Origin: Luzula sylvatica
Taxonomy: Eukaryota > Streptophyta > Magnoliopsida > Poales > Juncaceae
Assembly: GCA_946800325.1 (NCBI GenBank)
Contig: OX326956.1
Coordinates: forward strand, 16,830,667 to 16,894,666
DNA length: 64,000 bases
Direction: 5' to 3'
Below are positions 44,496 to 55,297 of this stretch, in pieces. How positions within the stretch are numbered: position 1 is the first letter of the stretch; the number at the start of each line of letters is the position of its first letter. The notes beneath the pieces were generated by a model. The model saw only the letters and a list, made by a program, of their open reading frames with translations, did no database searches and was not told the origin of the DNA. The position numbers and the translations under genes are program-made.

Positions 44496-47400
44496 CAAAT
44501 ACAAGGAAAATCAAAATTATATCATGGAATGTGCGAGGTTTAAATCATCCTGATAAAAGAATTGCAATCAAGAAGAATATTAGCATGGAAAAACCCCATA
44601 TAGTGTGCCTACAAGAGACCAAATTGCAAGATATACCTCTGACAACACAAAAGCAGATATGTGGAAATCAACTCTCAGGATTTGAGTACTTACAATCAAG
44701 AGGAACATCAGGAGGGATCTTATTAGCATGGAAGGATAGCATATTTAATCTCATACAAGTAATCAAAAAAGAGTTTTCCTTAACAGTTCAATTGCAGTGT
44801 AAATGGGACTTGAAAGACATACGAATTACGGGAGTATATGGGCCAAATGAATCATCACGGAGACATCAATTCATGCAAGAATTAAGAGACACTCAGCAGA
44901 CAAATGATACACCATGGATGGTTTTAGGAGACTTTAATATTACTCTTAGTGACCAGGAAAGAACTGGTACAAGCAATGATTGGAGATCTTCAGCAAATTT
45001 TAGAAGACTAATTAATGATATACAAGTTCTTGATTTACCATTAAATGGGAACCAATTCACGTGGTCGAGAGCTCAAACGATGTCAAGAATAGATAGAGTA
45101 TTAATCTCAACTCCATGGTCTCAAATATTCCCCAACTCAGATCTAAAAACTGGCGCAAATACCTCGTCGGATCACTTGCCATTAATATACACAGCAACAA
45201 CAACTTTTCCAAAACCTAACTACTTTAGATTTGAGAATTACTGGTTACAGTATAAGGAAATAGATGATATAGTGCAACAGGAGTGGTCACAATATGAAGC
45301 AACAACATTAAAGCAACTAGACAGCAAGTTAATTAATACTGCTAAGAGAATAAAGCAATGGAGCAAGCAAAAAATAGGAGATATAAACATACAATTACAA
45401 AATTGCAAGGATGTCATTCAGTGGTTAGATGTTAAGATGGAATCAAGAAATTTATCAAACTTAGAGAAGTGGATAAGATGCAAAATGAAACAGCAGTTTA
45501 ATGGTTTGAGTAAAAAAGAAGAACAGATATGGAGGCAGAGGGCCAAAAAGAAATGGATACAAGAGGGAGATTTGAATACATCATACTTTCAACACATTGC
45601 TACTAATCACAAGCGAAACAACAAAATAGCAACATTAATGGTTGAGCAACAGGTTTATACTGATCATAAAACTAAGGCAAAGATACTTTTTGATCACTTC
45701 AAACAGATTTTGGGGCGAAAGGATGAAAGATTGCAAACAGAAAAAATAAACCTGTCTCGTTTATATACCAAGGATCAAGAATTATTGCAAATGGAACAAG
45801 AAATATTGATGGAAGAAATAAAAGAAGCTGTTTGGTCATGGGGAAACAACAAGTCTCCAGGACCCGATGGTTTCACGGGAGAATTCTACAAAAAATATTG
45901 GAATATCGTCAAGGATGATTTACTTACAATTTTTAATTCGGAAGAAATGAAACAACACGGATTAACCCAATTAAATTCATCCTACATTGCACTTATCCCA
46001 AAGACAAATAGTCCAACAACGCCATCTGAGTTTAGACCCATTAGTTTAATACACGGCATCCAACGAATTTTCTCCAAGGTATTAGCACTGAGATTACAAC
46101 GGTACATTCAAAAGCTAGTAGATCCAACTCAATCTGGATTTGTAAAAAACAGAAATATCTCAGATGGTTTTGCTTACGCCCAACAAATCGTAGACTCGGC
46201 AAGTGAAAACAAAATATCAATGGTTCTTTTTAAAGCAGACATTGCTAAGGCATTTGATTCCATATCCTGGGAATTTATTATTAAGGTATTGGAAGCACGA
46301 GGTTGTGGACCAAATATATGTAATTGGATAGCAAAATCAGTTTTGAAAGGATACGCAAAAATAATCCTGAACAACACAATTGGAAAATCCATCAGATTAG
46401 AAAGAGGCGTACGTCAAGGGGATGCATTATCTCCATTTTTATTCATACTATGTATGGATGTGCTAGCCAGGATTTTTGAGAAAATGAATGAAGCAGCATT
46501 TATCAGGCCAATATTTACAGGTACAAAAACGGGATTGTATTACGCGGACGACTCAATATACTTCCTACCAAATCAAATGACTCAAATAGTAAGATTTAAA
46601 TTTATAATGGACCAATTTGGAATGTCCACTGGGTTAAAGGTCAATTACGCCAAATCTGAATTTGTACCTATGAGAATGGAAGAAGAACAAACGGATCAAA
46701 TCCAAAATATATTACAATGTCCTAAGAAAAATTTTCCTATTAAATACCTAGGATTACCATTAAAACCGGGGAAATTGAGAAAACAAGACTATCAAATACT
46801 AATAGATAAAATAGCTTCAAGACTAGCAGGATGGAAGCAAAGATTTTTATCTAAAAGTGGTCGTATAGTGTTAATACAATCCGTATTAACATCAATACCT
46901 ATATATTTCATGTCAGTATTTAAATTACCAAAATGGGTCATTAGAAGCATGGAAAAGATCATGAAGAACTTTTTGTGGAAGGGCGTCGATCAGAATGGCA
47001 AGGGACTACCATTAGTTTCATGGCAAAAAATATGCAGAGACAAAAATATGGGAGGATTATCGATACTAAATATACAAGCTTTTAACGAAGCATTGTTGTC
47101 AAAATGGTTGTGGAAATTATATGATTCCAGACAAAACATATGGAAAGACTTAATGAATCAATTATATGGAACCGCAACATATGAGAAACTAGGAGACCAA
47201 AGAGGACCCAAATCAAGATTATGGAATATATGCAACAAGTTATTTCCCCTTTTCAATACTTCAATCCAGATGATATGGCAGAATGGGGAGAAAATAAAAT
47301 TTTGGGATAATAATTGGATGGGGATACCATTAAAATATCAATATCCTATATTGTATACATATAAGATGCAAGAAGTTAACATGGTACATGAAATTTGGAA

Positions 47401-48070
47401 AGACAATACAATACAAGGATTGAAATTACCATTATCAGGGCAAGCACAACAACAATATGATGACTTGAGGATAAGGATAATAAATGAGCAACCAACAATA
47501 CCACCAGAAGAACAAGATCGGCTAAAATGGAGATGGAATACGAAAGGAATATTTAGCACGAAATCGATGTATCAATTTCTAAACAACGGAGTTCACATAA
47601 ATACGCATCATACAAGGATATGGAAGATGAAAATTCAACCGAAGATAAAAACATTCATATGGTTTGCACAAAAAAATAGCATATTAACGATAGATAACTT
47701 GAATATGAGAGGATGGCAAATACCAAATAGATGCTATTTATGCAAGCAAAAAGAAGAATCGGTGAGTCATATATTAAATACATGCCCATACACTGTGGCG
47801 ATATGGACGGCTATTGATGCGGAATTCGACATTGCAATCTTGCAAGAAAATGATGTCCTTCGAGCAATAATGACAACCATGTTCACTAGGGAAAAAAAGG
47901 AAATCATCGCAATAACATGCTTTAATATATGGAAAGAAAGATGCAATCGGATTTTTCAAGAAAAAAATACACGATACAAAGACCTAGTACAAAAAATAAG
48001 AGAGGAAATAGAGTTGCATACAAGCATGAAGAAGAAGGCAATAGTCATAAGAAATGTAGAAAATATTTAA
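44432..48070 (+). CDS. LINE ORF2, endonuclease and reverse transcriptase, 1212 aa
   Basis: N-terminal apurinic-type endonuclease (KIISWNVRGLNHPDKR at about 28-43, LQETKL, VLGDFNITL, and SSDHLPLI near residue 248). RT motifs follow in order: NNKSPGPDGFTGEFY, FRPISLIHGIQRIFSKVL, QSGFVKNRNISDGF, LFKADIAKAFDSISWEF, RGVRQGDALSPFLFIL, and the catalytic YYADD. The C-terminus has the zf-RVT segment (IKTFIWFAQKNSILTIDNL, CYLCKQKEESVSHILNTC). No RNase H domain. The enzyme nicks target DNA and copies the LINE RNA in place. No stop or frameshift; a second Met at 44483 is an alternative start. Confidence 0.93.
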   Translation: MLVMDFMDSSRRSRGFTMDNMTNTRKIKIISWNVRGLNHPDKRIAIKKNISMEKPHIVCLQETKLQDIPLTTQKQICGNQLSGFEYLQSRGTSGGILLAWKDSIFNLIQVIKKEFSLTVQLQCKWDLKDIRITGVYGPNESSRRHQFMQELRDTQQTNDTPWMVLGDFNITLSDQERTGTSNDWRSSANFRRLINDIQVLDLPLNGNQFTWSRAQTMSRIDRVLISTPWSQIFPNSDLKTGANTSSDHLPLIYTATTTFPKPNYFRFENYWLQYKEIDDIVQQEWSQYEATTLKQLDSKLINTAKRIKQWSKQKIGDINIQLQNCKDVIQWLDVKMESRNLSNLEKWIRCKMKQQFNGLSKKEEQIWRQRAKKKWIQEGDLNTSYFQHIATNHKRNNKIATLMVEQQVYTDHKTKAKILFDHFKQILGRKDERLQTEKINLSRLYTKDQELLQMEQEILMEEIKEAVWSWGNNKSPGPDGFTGEFYKKYWNIVKDDLLTIFNSEEMKQHGLTQLNSSYIALIPKTNSPTTPSEFRPISLIHGIQRIFSKVLALRLQRYIQKLVDPTQSGFVKNRNISDGFAYAQQIVDSASENKISMVLFKADIAKAFDSISWEFIIKVLEARGCGPNICNWIAKSVLKGYAKIILNNTIGKSIRLERGVRQGDALSPFLFILCMDVLARIFEKMNEAAFIRPIFTGTKTGLYYADDSIYFLPNQMTQIVRFKFIMDQFGMSTGLKVNYAKSEFVPMRMEEEQTDQIQNILQCPKKNFPIKYLGLPLKPGKLRKQDYQILIDKIASRLAGWKQRFLSKSGRIVLIQSVLTSIPIYFMSVFKLPKWVIRSMEKIMKNFLWKGVDQNGKGLPLVSWQKICRDKNMGGLSILNIQAFNEALLSKWLWKLYDSRQNIWKDLMNQLYGTATYEKLGDQRGPKSRLWNICNKLFPLFNTSIQMIWQNGEKIKFWDNNWMGIPLKYQYPILYTYKMQEVNMVHEIWKDNTIQGLKLPLSGQAQQQYDDLRIRIINEQPTIPPEEQDRLKWRWNTKGIFSTKSMYQFLNNGVHINTHHTRIWKMKIQPKIKTFIWFAQKNSILTIDNLNMRGWQIPNRCYLCKQKEESVSHILNTCPYTVAIWTAIDAEFDIAILQENDVLRAIMTTMFTREKKEIIAITCFNIWKERCNRIFQEKNTRYKDLVQKIREEIELHTSMKKKAIVIRNVENI

Positions 48071-48271
48071 ATTTCACTTCTTTTCTTCTATATTCTTTCT
48101 TCACTTTTCTTCTCTTTCTTTTTTCTTTTCTTTTCTTCGTCTTTTTCATATTTATAATTTTTTCATCTGTAAATAACTTGGCACATCCGTGCACTATATT
48201 ATTTCAATATAGTCTGGGTACGGGTCTTTGAGCCCGTCTCAGTTAATCAAAAAAAAGTACTCTAATAAATT

Positions 48272-48707
48272 GTTATTGTTATTTGTTTTGTTTCATATGA
48301 TTTTTGTTAATTATCTCACGTTGCCTTATAAAATGTTTGTCGTCATTGGCTACGAAGTAATAGGAGACGTATTACATCTCTAGAATAAGCGCAATTACAT
48401 GCTTTGTTAAACAAAAGTAAAATAGGTAAAATTTTGATATGCACAAATAGGTTCAAACATAGATTTAGACAATCCATATTTTCGATTGTTATCTCGAACA
48501 TTTGAAGATTATTCACAAAAGAACCATGGAATGGCTAAAAGCATTCAAACAACAATCCAATAGCATAATTATTTTTTGCTTGTATTGTCACCACTATAAA
48601 AAATTAATCAGAAACATTAAACCATCCAATTAGGTAGTACATGTAATTTTTGTCATTGTATCACAATACTGAAACCTTAATTTTGACACACTATATTTTG
48701 GCACTTT
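48272..48707. other. Intergenic spacer between two LINEs
   Basis: AT-rich, no gene seen. Confidence 0.5.
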
Positions 48708-48720
48708 ATATTTTGAATTG

Positions 48721-51700
48721 TGGGCCACAATTAATAAGGGAAAAAGAGGAATTTCTATCATAATTAAATGAGTTAGGAAAGGAAATTAGTATACCATGGG
48801 TAATTTTGGGAGACTTTAATATGGTAACTAGTATAGATGAAAGAAAACATGGAGAAAGTAGACACTTTGAAGGAATTCATTTATTTAATTCTTTCATTAA
48901 TGAAAATAATCTGATAAATCTACCCTTACAAGGCAAGGAATTTACATGGAGTAATTCTACCACAATGGCTAGATTAGATAGATTCCTATTTAACCTAAAT
49001 TGGTCTCAGAAATATCCCAATTCATGCCAAATTGCTTTAACTAGCCTTATCTCTGATCACAGCCCAATACTACTTAAATCTAAAACTTCATTTCCCATCT
49101 TTGAAGGTTTTAGATATGAGAATGCATGGTTGAACAATGCAGAAGCTAATTCAATAGTGGAAGAACATTTTCATGAGGAAAATGCAAATTCTTTCAAGGA
49201 TTATTTGTAAAAATACAAAAGTTGGGGTTAAAACTGAGAAGATGGAGTAATAATAAAAGAAAAAACTCAAAATTATACGAGGAAAATTGTAATCATATCC
49301 TGGAGTGGATTGAGAAAAAGCAGGAAAGAAATAATTTAAACCTATTAGAATCCTGGCTGAGAAAAATTATCAAAGAAAGATTATGGACCCAGAGAACAAC
49401 ATGATTATATCAGATCATAAATTAAAGGCAAGAGTATTATTCAACTTTTACAAGGATTTAATTTTTACAAAGATTAGGGTTTCTGATATATATTCACAGC
49501 AAAGGGTACTTTTGGAAGACTTAGATTTTCCAATAAAAATAGAAGAGTTGGATTATGTAGTTCAAAAATGGAAATTAGGAAAATCTCCTGGACCAGATGG
49601 ACTAAATGGGGAATTTTTTAAAAAATATTGGCAGTTATTTAGAGAAGAATTATTCCATATAATATCAAATTCTAATTATGAGGAAAGTTTGGGAGGATTT
49701 GAAATATCTTTTATCACATTACTGCCAAAGAAGGATAATGCTATTAATGCCAGAGATTTTAGGCCCATTAGCTTAATCACAGGGATTCAAAAATTAATCT
49801 CCAAGACATTAGCTAATAGGCTGAAATCAATTATTAATGAATTAATATTGCCTAATCAAATTGGTTTTCTAGCAAATAGGGAGATTGGAGAATGTTATAT
49901 CTATGCAAGAGAATTAATATTTAAGGCAAAAAATGAGAAAAAACCAGTTTTACTGTTCAAAGCTGATATTGAAAAAGCGTTTGATACAGTAAATTGGGAT
50001 TTCATCTTGGAAATAATGCAAATAAGAGGTTTTGGAATGAGATGGATTAATTGGATCAAAAAATGGATATTTCATGGCTCTGCAAAAATATTGCTTAATG
50101 GAGTGCCAGGAAAGCATATACATCTAAAAAGAGGGGTGAGACAAGGGGACCCATTATCCCCTCACCTCTTCATCATAGCTATAGATACTCTAAATAGATT
50201 AATAAACACACTAGCCATGAGAAACTTTATTGAAAAGCCATTGACTGAAGGAGAATTAATATTGCTTTATGCAGATGATGCAATCATCATGATTAAACCC
50301 AATATTATTCAAGCAAGAAGAATCAAATTCATTCTAGACTCATTTGGAAATAGCTCTGGATTAAAAGTAAACTATGAAAAATCAGAATTTATCATAATTC
50401 CAGATAATGAGGAAGATCAAAGATTAATTATGAATGAGTTAAGGTGTAGATATGTAAAATTACCCTTTACATATCTAGGATACCCATTAAGTGATAAAAA
50501 GCCTAGAAAAGAGGATTTTAATATTATAATTGAAAATTTTGAAAAGAAATTAGAAGGTTGGAAGAGATCATTGTTAGGGATGGGAGGTAGATTAGTATTG
50601 GTAAATTCTGTCCTCTCATCCTTACCAACATATTTTTTCATGGTTTTTAAATTTCCATATTGGGTAATAAAAGAATTAGAAAAAAATAAGAAGAACATAT
50701 TTATGGAAGGGCAATGATGGAAAAGGATTTAATATGGTTAATTGGGGGACTGTGTGTAGACCCAAAAAATTTGGAGGTCTGGGAGTTATTGATTAGAAAC
50801 TTTTAATATGGCTTTATTGCAAAAATGGCTATGGAAATATTATGAGAAGAAGGAGGGGCTGAATTGGCAAATTCTGGTTAGTCCTATTTATGAAAAATCA
50901 ATTGAAAAAAAAAGAAATTCTAAGGATTCCTATTTTTGGAATGATATGCAATCCTTTTTGGAATTTTTTTGCAGGTCAGTATCATTTGAAATTGGAAATG
51001 GTTCTTCTACTAGTCTATGGTATAATAATTGGGGTGCAGGGATTTTGTACCGAAGACTGCCCCAATTATTTAAAGAAACTGTTAAAAAATTTGGTACTAT
51101 TGAATACTTTAAAATTTTGCCAAATTTCAGAGGTGCATTTAATGCCATTTTAAGTACAGAAGCAAGGAAAGAATATGCATGGTTGAGGAGGAAATTCAAT
51201 GAAATAATCCTAATTAAAGAAAAAAAGGATGAAATTTATTGGAATTGGGACAACTCAAGGAAATTCTCAACAAAAAATGCTTATGATTTCATAATTCATG
51301 GTGTGTTCACAGGTACTAATCTAGGTAATATTTGGAGGTTGAAATTACCAGGGAAATTGTCAATTTTCTTTTGGCTATTAATTCAACAAAAAAAATCCAA
51401 ACAATAGATAACCTAATGAAAAGAGGAATGATCCTGGTAAATAGATGCTACCTGTGTTGTGCTCAGGCTGAATCGGCAAAACACCTAATCCAAGATTGCA
51501 GCTTTATCCGAATCCATTGGGATATGTTGAGATCAGGGTTGGGAATTACGGGGCTCAAGGAAGAAGTCTCTGATTTGTTGAAAGAATTGTCTTCAAATAG
51601 CCCGATTGAAGTCAATTATCAGCTTTACGCCGCCTTCTTGTACTGTGTCTGGCGTGAGAGGTGTAGGAGAGCCTTCTCCAGTAAGAAGAAAGAGGGTACA

Positions 51701-52146
51701 ATGTTACTAGAGGAGGTGGTTCAGGACTGGAGACTGTTGAGGAAGAGAAACAGTAGATTAGAGGAAGAAGTTGTGGCGTGATAAAGGGTACCATGGTCGT
51801 CCAGGGGGAGAAAGAAGTGAAGATGGTGAGGGGACAAGTACAAAAAGGTGTTTTGTTGTGATGTACTTGCCGCTTGGAGTAAAGATGAGGTATCTTTTGC
51901 AACAAGGTCCCTATATAATATTGAGACTCTATAGTTACGAAAATACAATTGATATTAAGTAGAGGGGTTTTATTGTAATATAAGTAGAGTAGGTTTTGTT
52001 TTTTACAGTTTAGACATTTCAGTTTTTTGTAATATATCAGTGAGACATTGGATAGGCTTTCTATCCTTTGGTGTATTTATTTTTTGTTATTTATTATTTG
52101 GAAGAGAGCATTTGATATCTCTCCGAATTTACTCAAAAAAAAAAAA
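48721..52146 (+). mobile_element. 5'-truncated L1-type LINE, 3.4 kb
   Basis: A 13-bp TSD, ATATTTTGAATTG, lies at 48708-48720 and 52147-52159. The left end begins inside the endonuclease domain, which shows 5' truncation during insertion. The right end is an A13 tail. The family differs from the full-length LINE next to it. Confidence 0.88.
48788..51781 (+). pseudogene. Decayed LINE ORF2 (endonuclease part, RT, zf-RVT)
   Basis: Segments in order: 48806-49210 endonuclease end (MGDFNMVTSIDERKHG, LISDHSPILL), 49222-49404 linker, 49383-50717 RT (GKSPGPDGLNGEFFKKYW, FKADIEKAFDTVNWDF, RGVRQGDPLSPHLFII, YADDAII), 50808-51407 and 51332-51781 C-terminus (CYLCCAQAESAKHLIQDC). Reading frame changes at least four times. 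The RT core itself, including YADD, is open. It cannot make a full ORF2 protein. Confidence 0.88.
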
Positions 52147-52336
52147 ATATTTTGAATTGAGATGGAATTTTTTTTTTACTGGAATTCATTTGAAACCAAT
52201 AGAAAGCCAATTATTGAGGTCACTATAATCGGAATAATCGTATGATAAGGACAATTGTTTTTAATGCAAACTAATATGACATCCTCATATTTTAAATGAA
52301 CAACAAATTTAGGCACTATGTACTTTACCAATCATG

Positions 52337-53289
52337 TTTTTTTTTGAAATCGGACTATTCGTGATTTATACATGTAAAAGTTTCTGTTACAAGTTTAGGC
52401 AGGACTTGGCGATTATTTATAATCGATCAAGTACTTTTTTCTTTCCCATTGAATGAGACCAAGGCCCTGTGCCTTCACCATCCCCCTGCCCCTAATTAGT
52501 AAGCCTACTCCGCATCCTCCAATCCGTATATGCTTTCCGTGCCGTTGTTGTTGTGGAGCTTACTTTTTGTCAAAAAAAATTCGCATTACGTTCTTTCCAT
52601 ATGGCCCAATATACGGCCGCCCAACCTGTGTCCCAAGTCCCTTTATCCTCCTTCGATAGGTTAATCCAATTATCGAACGTGTTTGAGCTTGTTGTTGCGG
52701 TTGGTGCTATCATCCCGAAGTTTCTCATGTCATTCCACACCATGTTTGTGTACGTACTTGCTAGGAATAAGTGGTCTCTATCTTCTTGAGCGACAGTGCA
52801 TAAGGGGCATGTCATCGGATGGGGCCAACCCTTATGCATCGCCGTGTTAATTTTTTTATGTATTGCCGACCATAGAAATATGAGTACCATAAGTGGCGCT
52901 CTAATTTTCGAAATCACGGATTTCTCATTCCCGGGTCTCTTAGTATTTTGTAAGCCGATTTCACGGACAAGGAATTTGGCGCACTCCATACCCAAATGGA
53001 GGTCGTACCTATTTGGGATGACCTCGTTGACGCTTTGTAGAATGGGAAGATCTTTTGGCGGCCATTTATGAAGTAGGATGTCCTTGTCATCCCAGATTGT
53101 ATTCACATAGTTTGCCCAAAGGCTTGTTGGCACGTAGTCTAGTTTTCAAAGGAATTTGTGCAATAGTGCCTCGTTCATTGTTTTTAGGTGCAAGATACCC
53201 AAACTGCCATTATTTTCTGGTAGGGTCACGGTTTCCCATTTGATTAGGCATTTTTCGGTGGATAGTGTGTCTTTCCCACTTCATAAGAA
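52337..53289 (-). pseudogene. LINE ORF2 C-terminal part, downstream half of an interrupted copy
   Basis: The minus strand encodes KWETVTLPENNGSLGIL and LHLKTMNEALLHKF, then after a frameshift IRAPLMVLIFLWSAIHKKIN, CPLCTVAQEDRDHLFLAS and WAIWKERNANFF, the end of an L1 ORF2. A TGG-to-TGA stop sits in the conserved FLWSG position (about 53270). A T9 run at 52337-52345 would be its poly(A) tail. The upstream continuation is at 61904-62082, on the far side of the nested LTR elements. Confidence 0.82.
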
Positions 53290-53369
53290 TGAGACAGAGA
53301 GTATTCGTTCGAACGAACTACATCGAGTATAAAAATGTTTTATACAGATTCATTTCAGAGAGTGGTTCG
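53290..53369 (+). mobile_element. Solo LTR, left piece (continues at 61180)
   Basis: Between LINE sequence and the inner copia element. It starts TGAGACAGAGAG and contains one full GTTCGTTCGAACGAAC motif (about 53303-53318). The right piece begins after the copia TSD at 61180. No TSD for the outer LTR was found; the LINE appears to have lost about 70 bases at this junction. Confidence 0.5.
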
Positions 53370-53999
53370 TGTAGGGTTACGCACGCTTCTATCAAAGTGT
53401 GCAGCGGAATTAGTCTCGCATGCGTAACCTAATTCTACCGGGATCACGCCCTAAAACCAACGAAAAAGGAAGAGTTGGAGATAATTACCTCGTACAAGTT
53501 AGTACGTGTCGATTACTTCTCCAAATCCGTGAACCTTCTCCAAGGAATGCTCGTGCAGTCCCTCTACTCGTGTCCACCTCGATTTCGACTGATCGGAAAT
53601 CGCCAACGCCGTTCTAGTCGACGTTACGATTGAATCTCTCAAATCCTTTGCTCAATTCTCCCTCTCAATTTAGCCCAGATCTAATCTGGAATTTCTGTCG
53701 AAGAAGAGAGAGAAAAGACGGCTCAAAACCCTAGAAAAACTTAGGTCAAAAACGAAATCAGAATTCTATATATATAGGAATTCAGTCCGTTCGAACGCAC
53801 CTAAATGGTTCGTTCGAACGAACCCAGTTCGTTCGAACGCATTTCAGTAGTTCGTTCGAACGAACCCAAATATGACTGTCACGAATAAATCCGTTCGAAC
53901 GCACTTATATAGTTCGTTCGAACGAACCTAATTCTGACTGCAGAATTGCCTATTTATATAAATTCTTCCAAGTTAATTCTTAAGCCATATTTTCTTTCA
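53370..53999 (-). repeat. 3' LTR of the copia element
   Basis: 630 bp, TG...CA ends (plus strand TGTAGGGTTACG...TTTCTTTCA). It contains the GTTCGAAC-centred palindromic motifs at 53785-53936. Confidence 0.92.
53785..53936. repeat. Palindromic motif cluster in the 3' LTR
   Basis: Full 14-mers TTCGTTCGAACGAA at 53809-53822, 53851-53864 and 53923-53936, alternating with half-degenerate forms CCGTTCGAACGCAC and AGTTCGTTCGAACGCA. Each has three CpG steps and a TTCGAA core. Confidence 0.9.
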
Positions 54000-54010
54000 A
54001 ACTCCCTCTT
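54000..54010 (-). other. Polypurine tract of the copia element
   Basis: Plus strand AACTCCCTCTT, that is AAGAGGGAGTT on the coding strand, abutting the 3' LTR. Confidence 0.75.
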
Positions 54011-55297
54011 GGATTAAGAATTAATCAACTTGGCCATATGTCCAACATATGTCGTAAGATCTAATCTCACGTGATTCCATTTTGTTTGTCCAACAAACTT
54101 ATTGGTGAGCATTATCTTGAGAATCCGATATGTTACGAAATCTTGGTGTGACCTTGTAGGTTCGTCTAAGACTGACAGTGGATATGGCAGCAATCCACAA
54201 GGTATTGCGAGCACTAGACTACCGTTAATACCTACCCAGAATTAGCACGGAAAAGGTGGAGAACACCTTTATGAAGATGCAGTACATCTTCATGCCTAAC
54301 TCAGATAAGTGTTACTAGTCCTCTTGTTCGCGATATCTTCCGATCAAAAGAGTCACGATGAAGCCTAAGACTTCAAGTCATCCTCTATTCTTTTTGATCA
54401 GATATACTCTTTTCCGATAAGAATTAGATTGATAATTACAATGCGAACTCCATGAGTTCCATCGAGCTTGGCCAAGCATTTCATCAATCTCAATTCAATC
54501 GAGGGGCCCGAAAGATATCTCCCTCTATCCTTTTCAAGGTTAGAAAGGAACAATTCCTATCTTGTAATCTCACATCCTTTGCCTATGCTAAAAACAATAC
54601 CCAATAGTAAGCACTTCTACACAGTTACGCGTAGGGTCAATAATATCAAAGCATTGCCTTTTCACATACTAGGTATCCATGAGACCACTCAAGTATGAAG
54701 AACCAAAACGCTCTATCTGGATATGAGTTCATCTCCAATGACTCTGACCATGTTACAAACTCATATAGTGGTCAGTCCAATATACGACGCCGCGTATATC
54801 CATATTCTAGAATCGACGCTACCGTCCCAGATCAGTAAAACCTGATCATCTCATCTACGAATATGCCAGTGTATGTAAAAGTCTCCATTTAGTGAATGGA
54901 CTACCTGGTTCAAACCTATGAACAACTTTATACACCAGGGACGTTTTAGAATTATATTCATTCCGTTTAGTGGTTTTACTATCATTCAATTGACGAATCA
55001 ATATGCCAGACTATCGCCATGCAACATATTATTCTCAACTGACTCCATGCACTAAACTAGAATAAAATTCAAGGTCTATCCGATTATTATAATCAAATAA
55101 CCTCTCACACACTTTCTTGTTATTTAAAATTTTGAAATATGAAGGTTTAGGTCATATGATGAATAATAATATAAATATCTGTCTCATAAACAAATACAAT
55201 CCCAATAACACGCCTAGGGCATAATAAATGTTCTCCCACTTGCACTAGGCAGATCGAATCCCCTTATGCAATAAGAAACATAAATACAACACCCAAT
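54011..55297 (-). other. Long non-coding 3' region of the copia element
   Basis: About 1.3 kb between the pol stop and the polypurine tract, with no sense-strand gene. Positions about 54980-55060 resemble a block in the 5' leader (about 59625-59700): ATCATTCAAT, GAATTGACATGCCAAACTATGG-type order and CCATGCAACA. Confidence 0.6.

Larger units (their letters stand above)
41423..48255 (+). mobile_element. Full-length L1-type LINE, 6.8 kb
   Basis: A perfect 16-bp TSD, AGTACTCTAATAAATT, lies at 41407-41422 and 48256-48271. The order is short 5' UTR (about 70 bp), ORF1, inter-ORF region of about 500 bp, ORF2, 3' UTR of 185 bp and an A8 tail. ORF1 and ORF2 are each uninterrupted. All parts of a complete L1 are present. 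Whether it is active cannot be judged from one copy. Confidence 0.9.

Noticed and set aside
53420..53617. 65-aa gene, found again at 60577-60774
   Set aside because: Identical frames in the two LTRs on the strand opposite to the element; duplicated because the LTR is duplicated.
53785..53936. CRISPR-like array
   Set aside because: Regularly spaced palindromic repeats, but the spacing and repeats vary, the same cluster occurs in both LTRs, and the context is a plant retrotransposon.
53785..53936. Heat-shock elements
   Set aside because: TTC and GAA units are present but the spacing (TTCG TTCGAA CGAA) does not fit the nTTCnnGAAn pattern.
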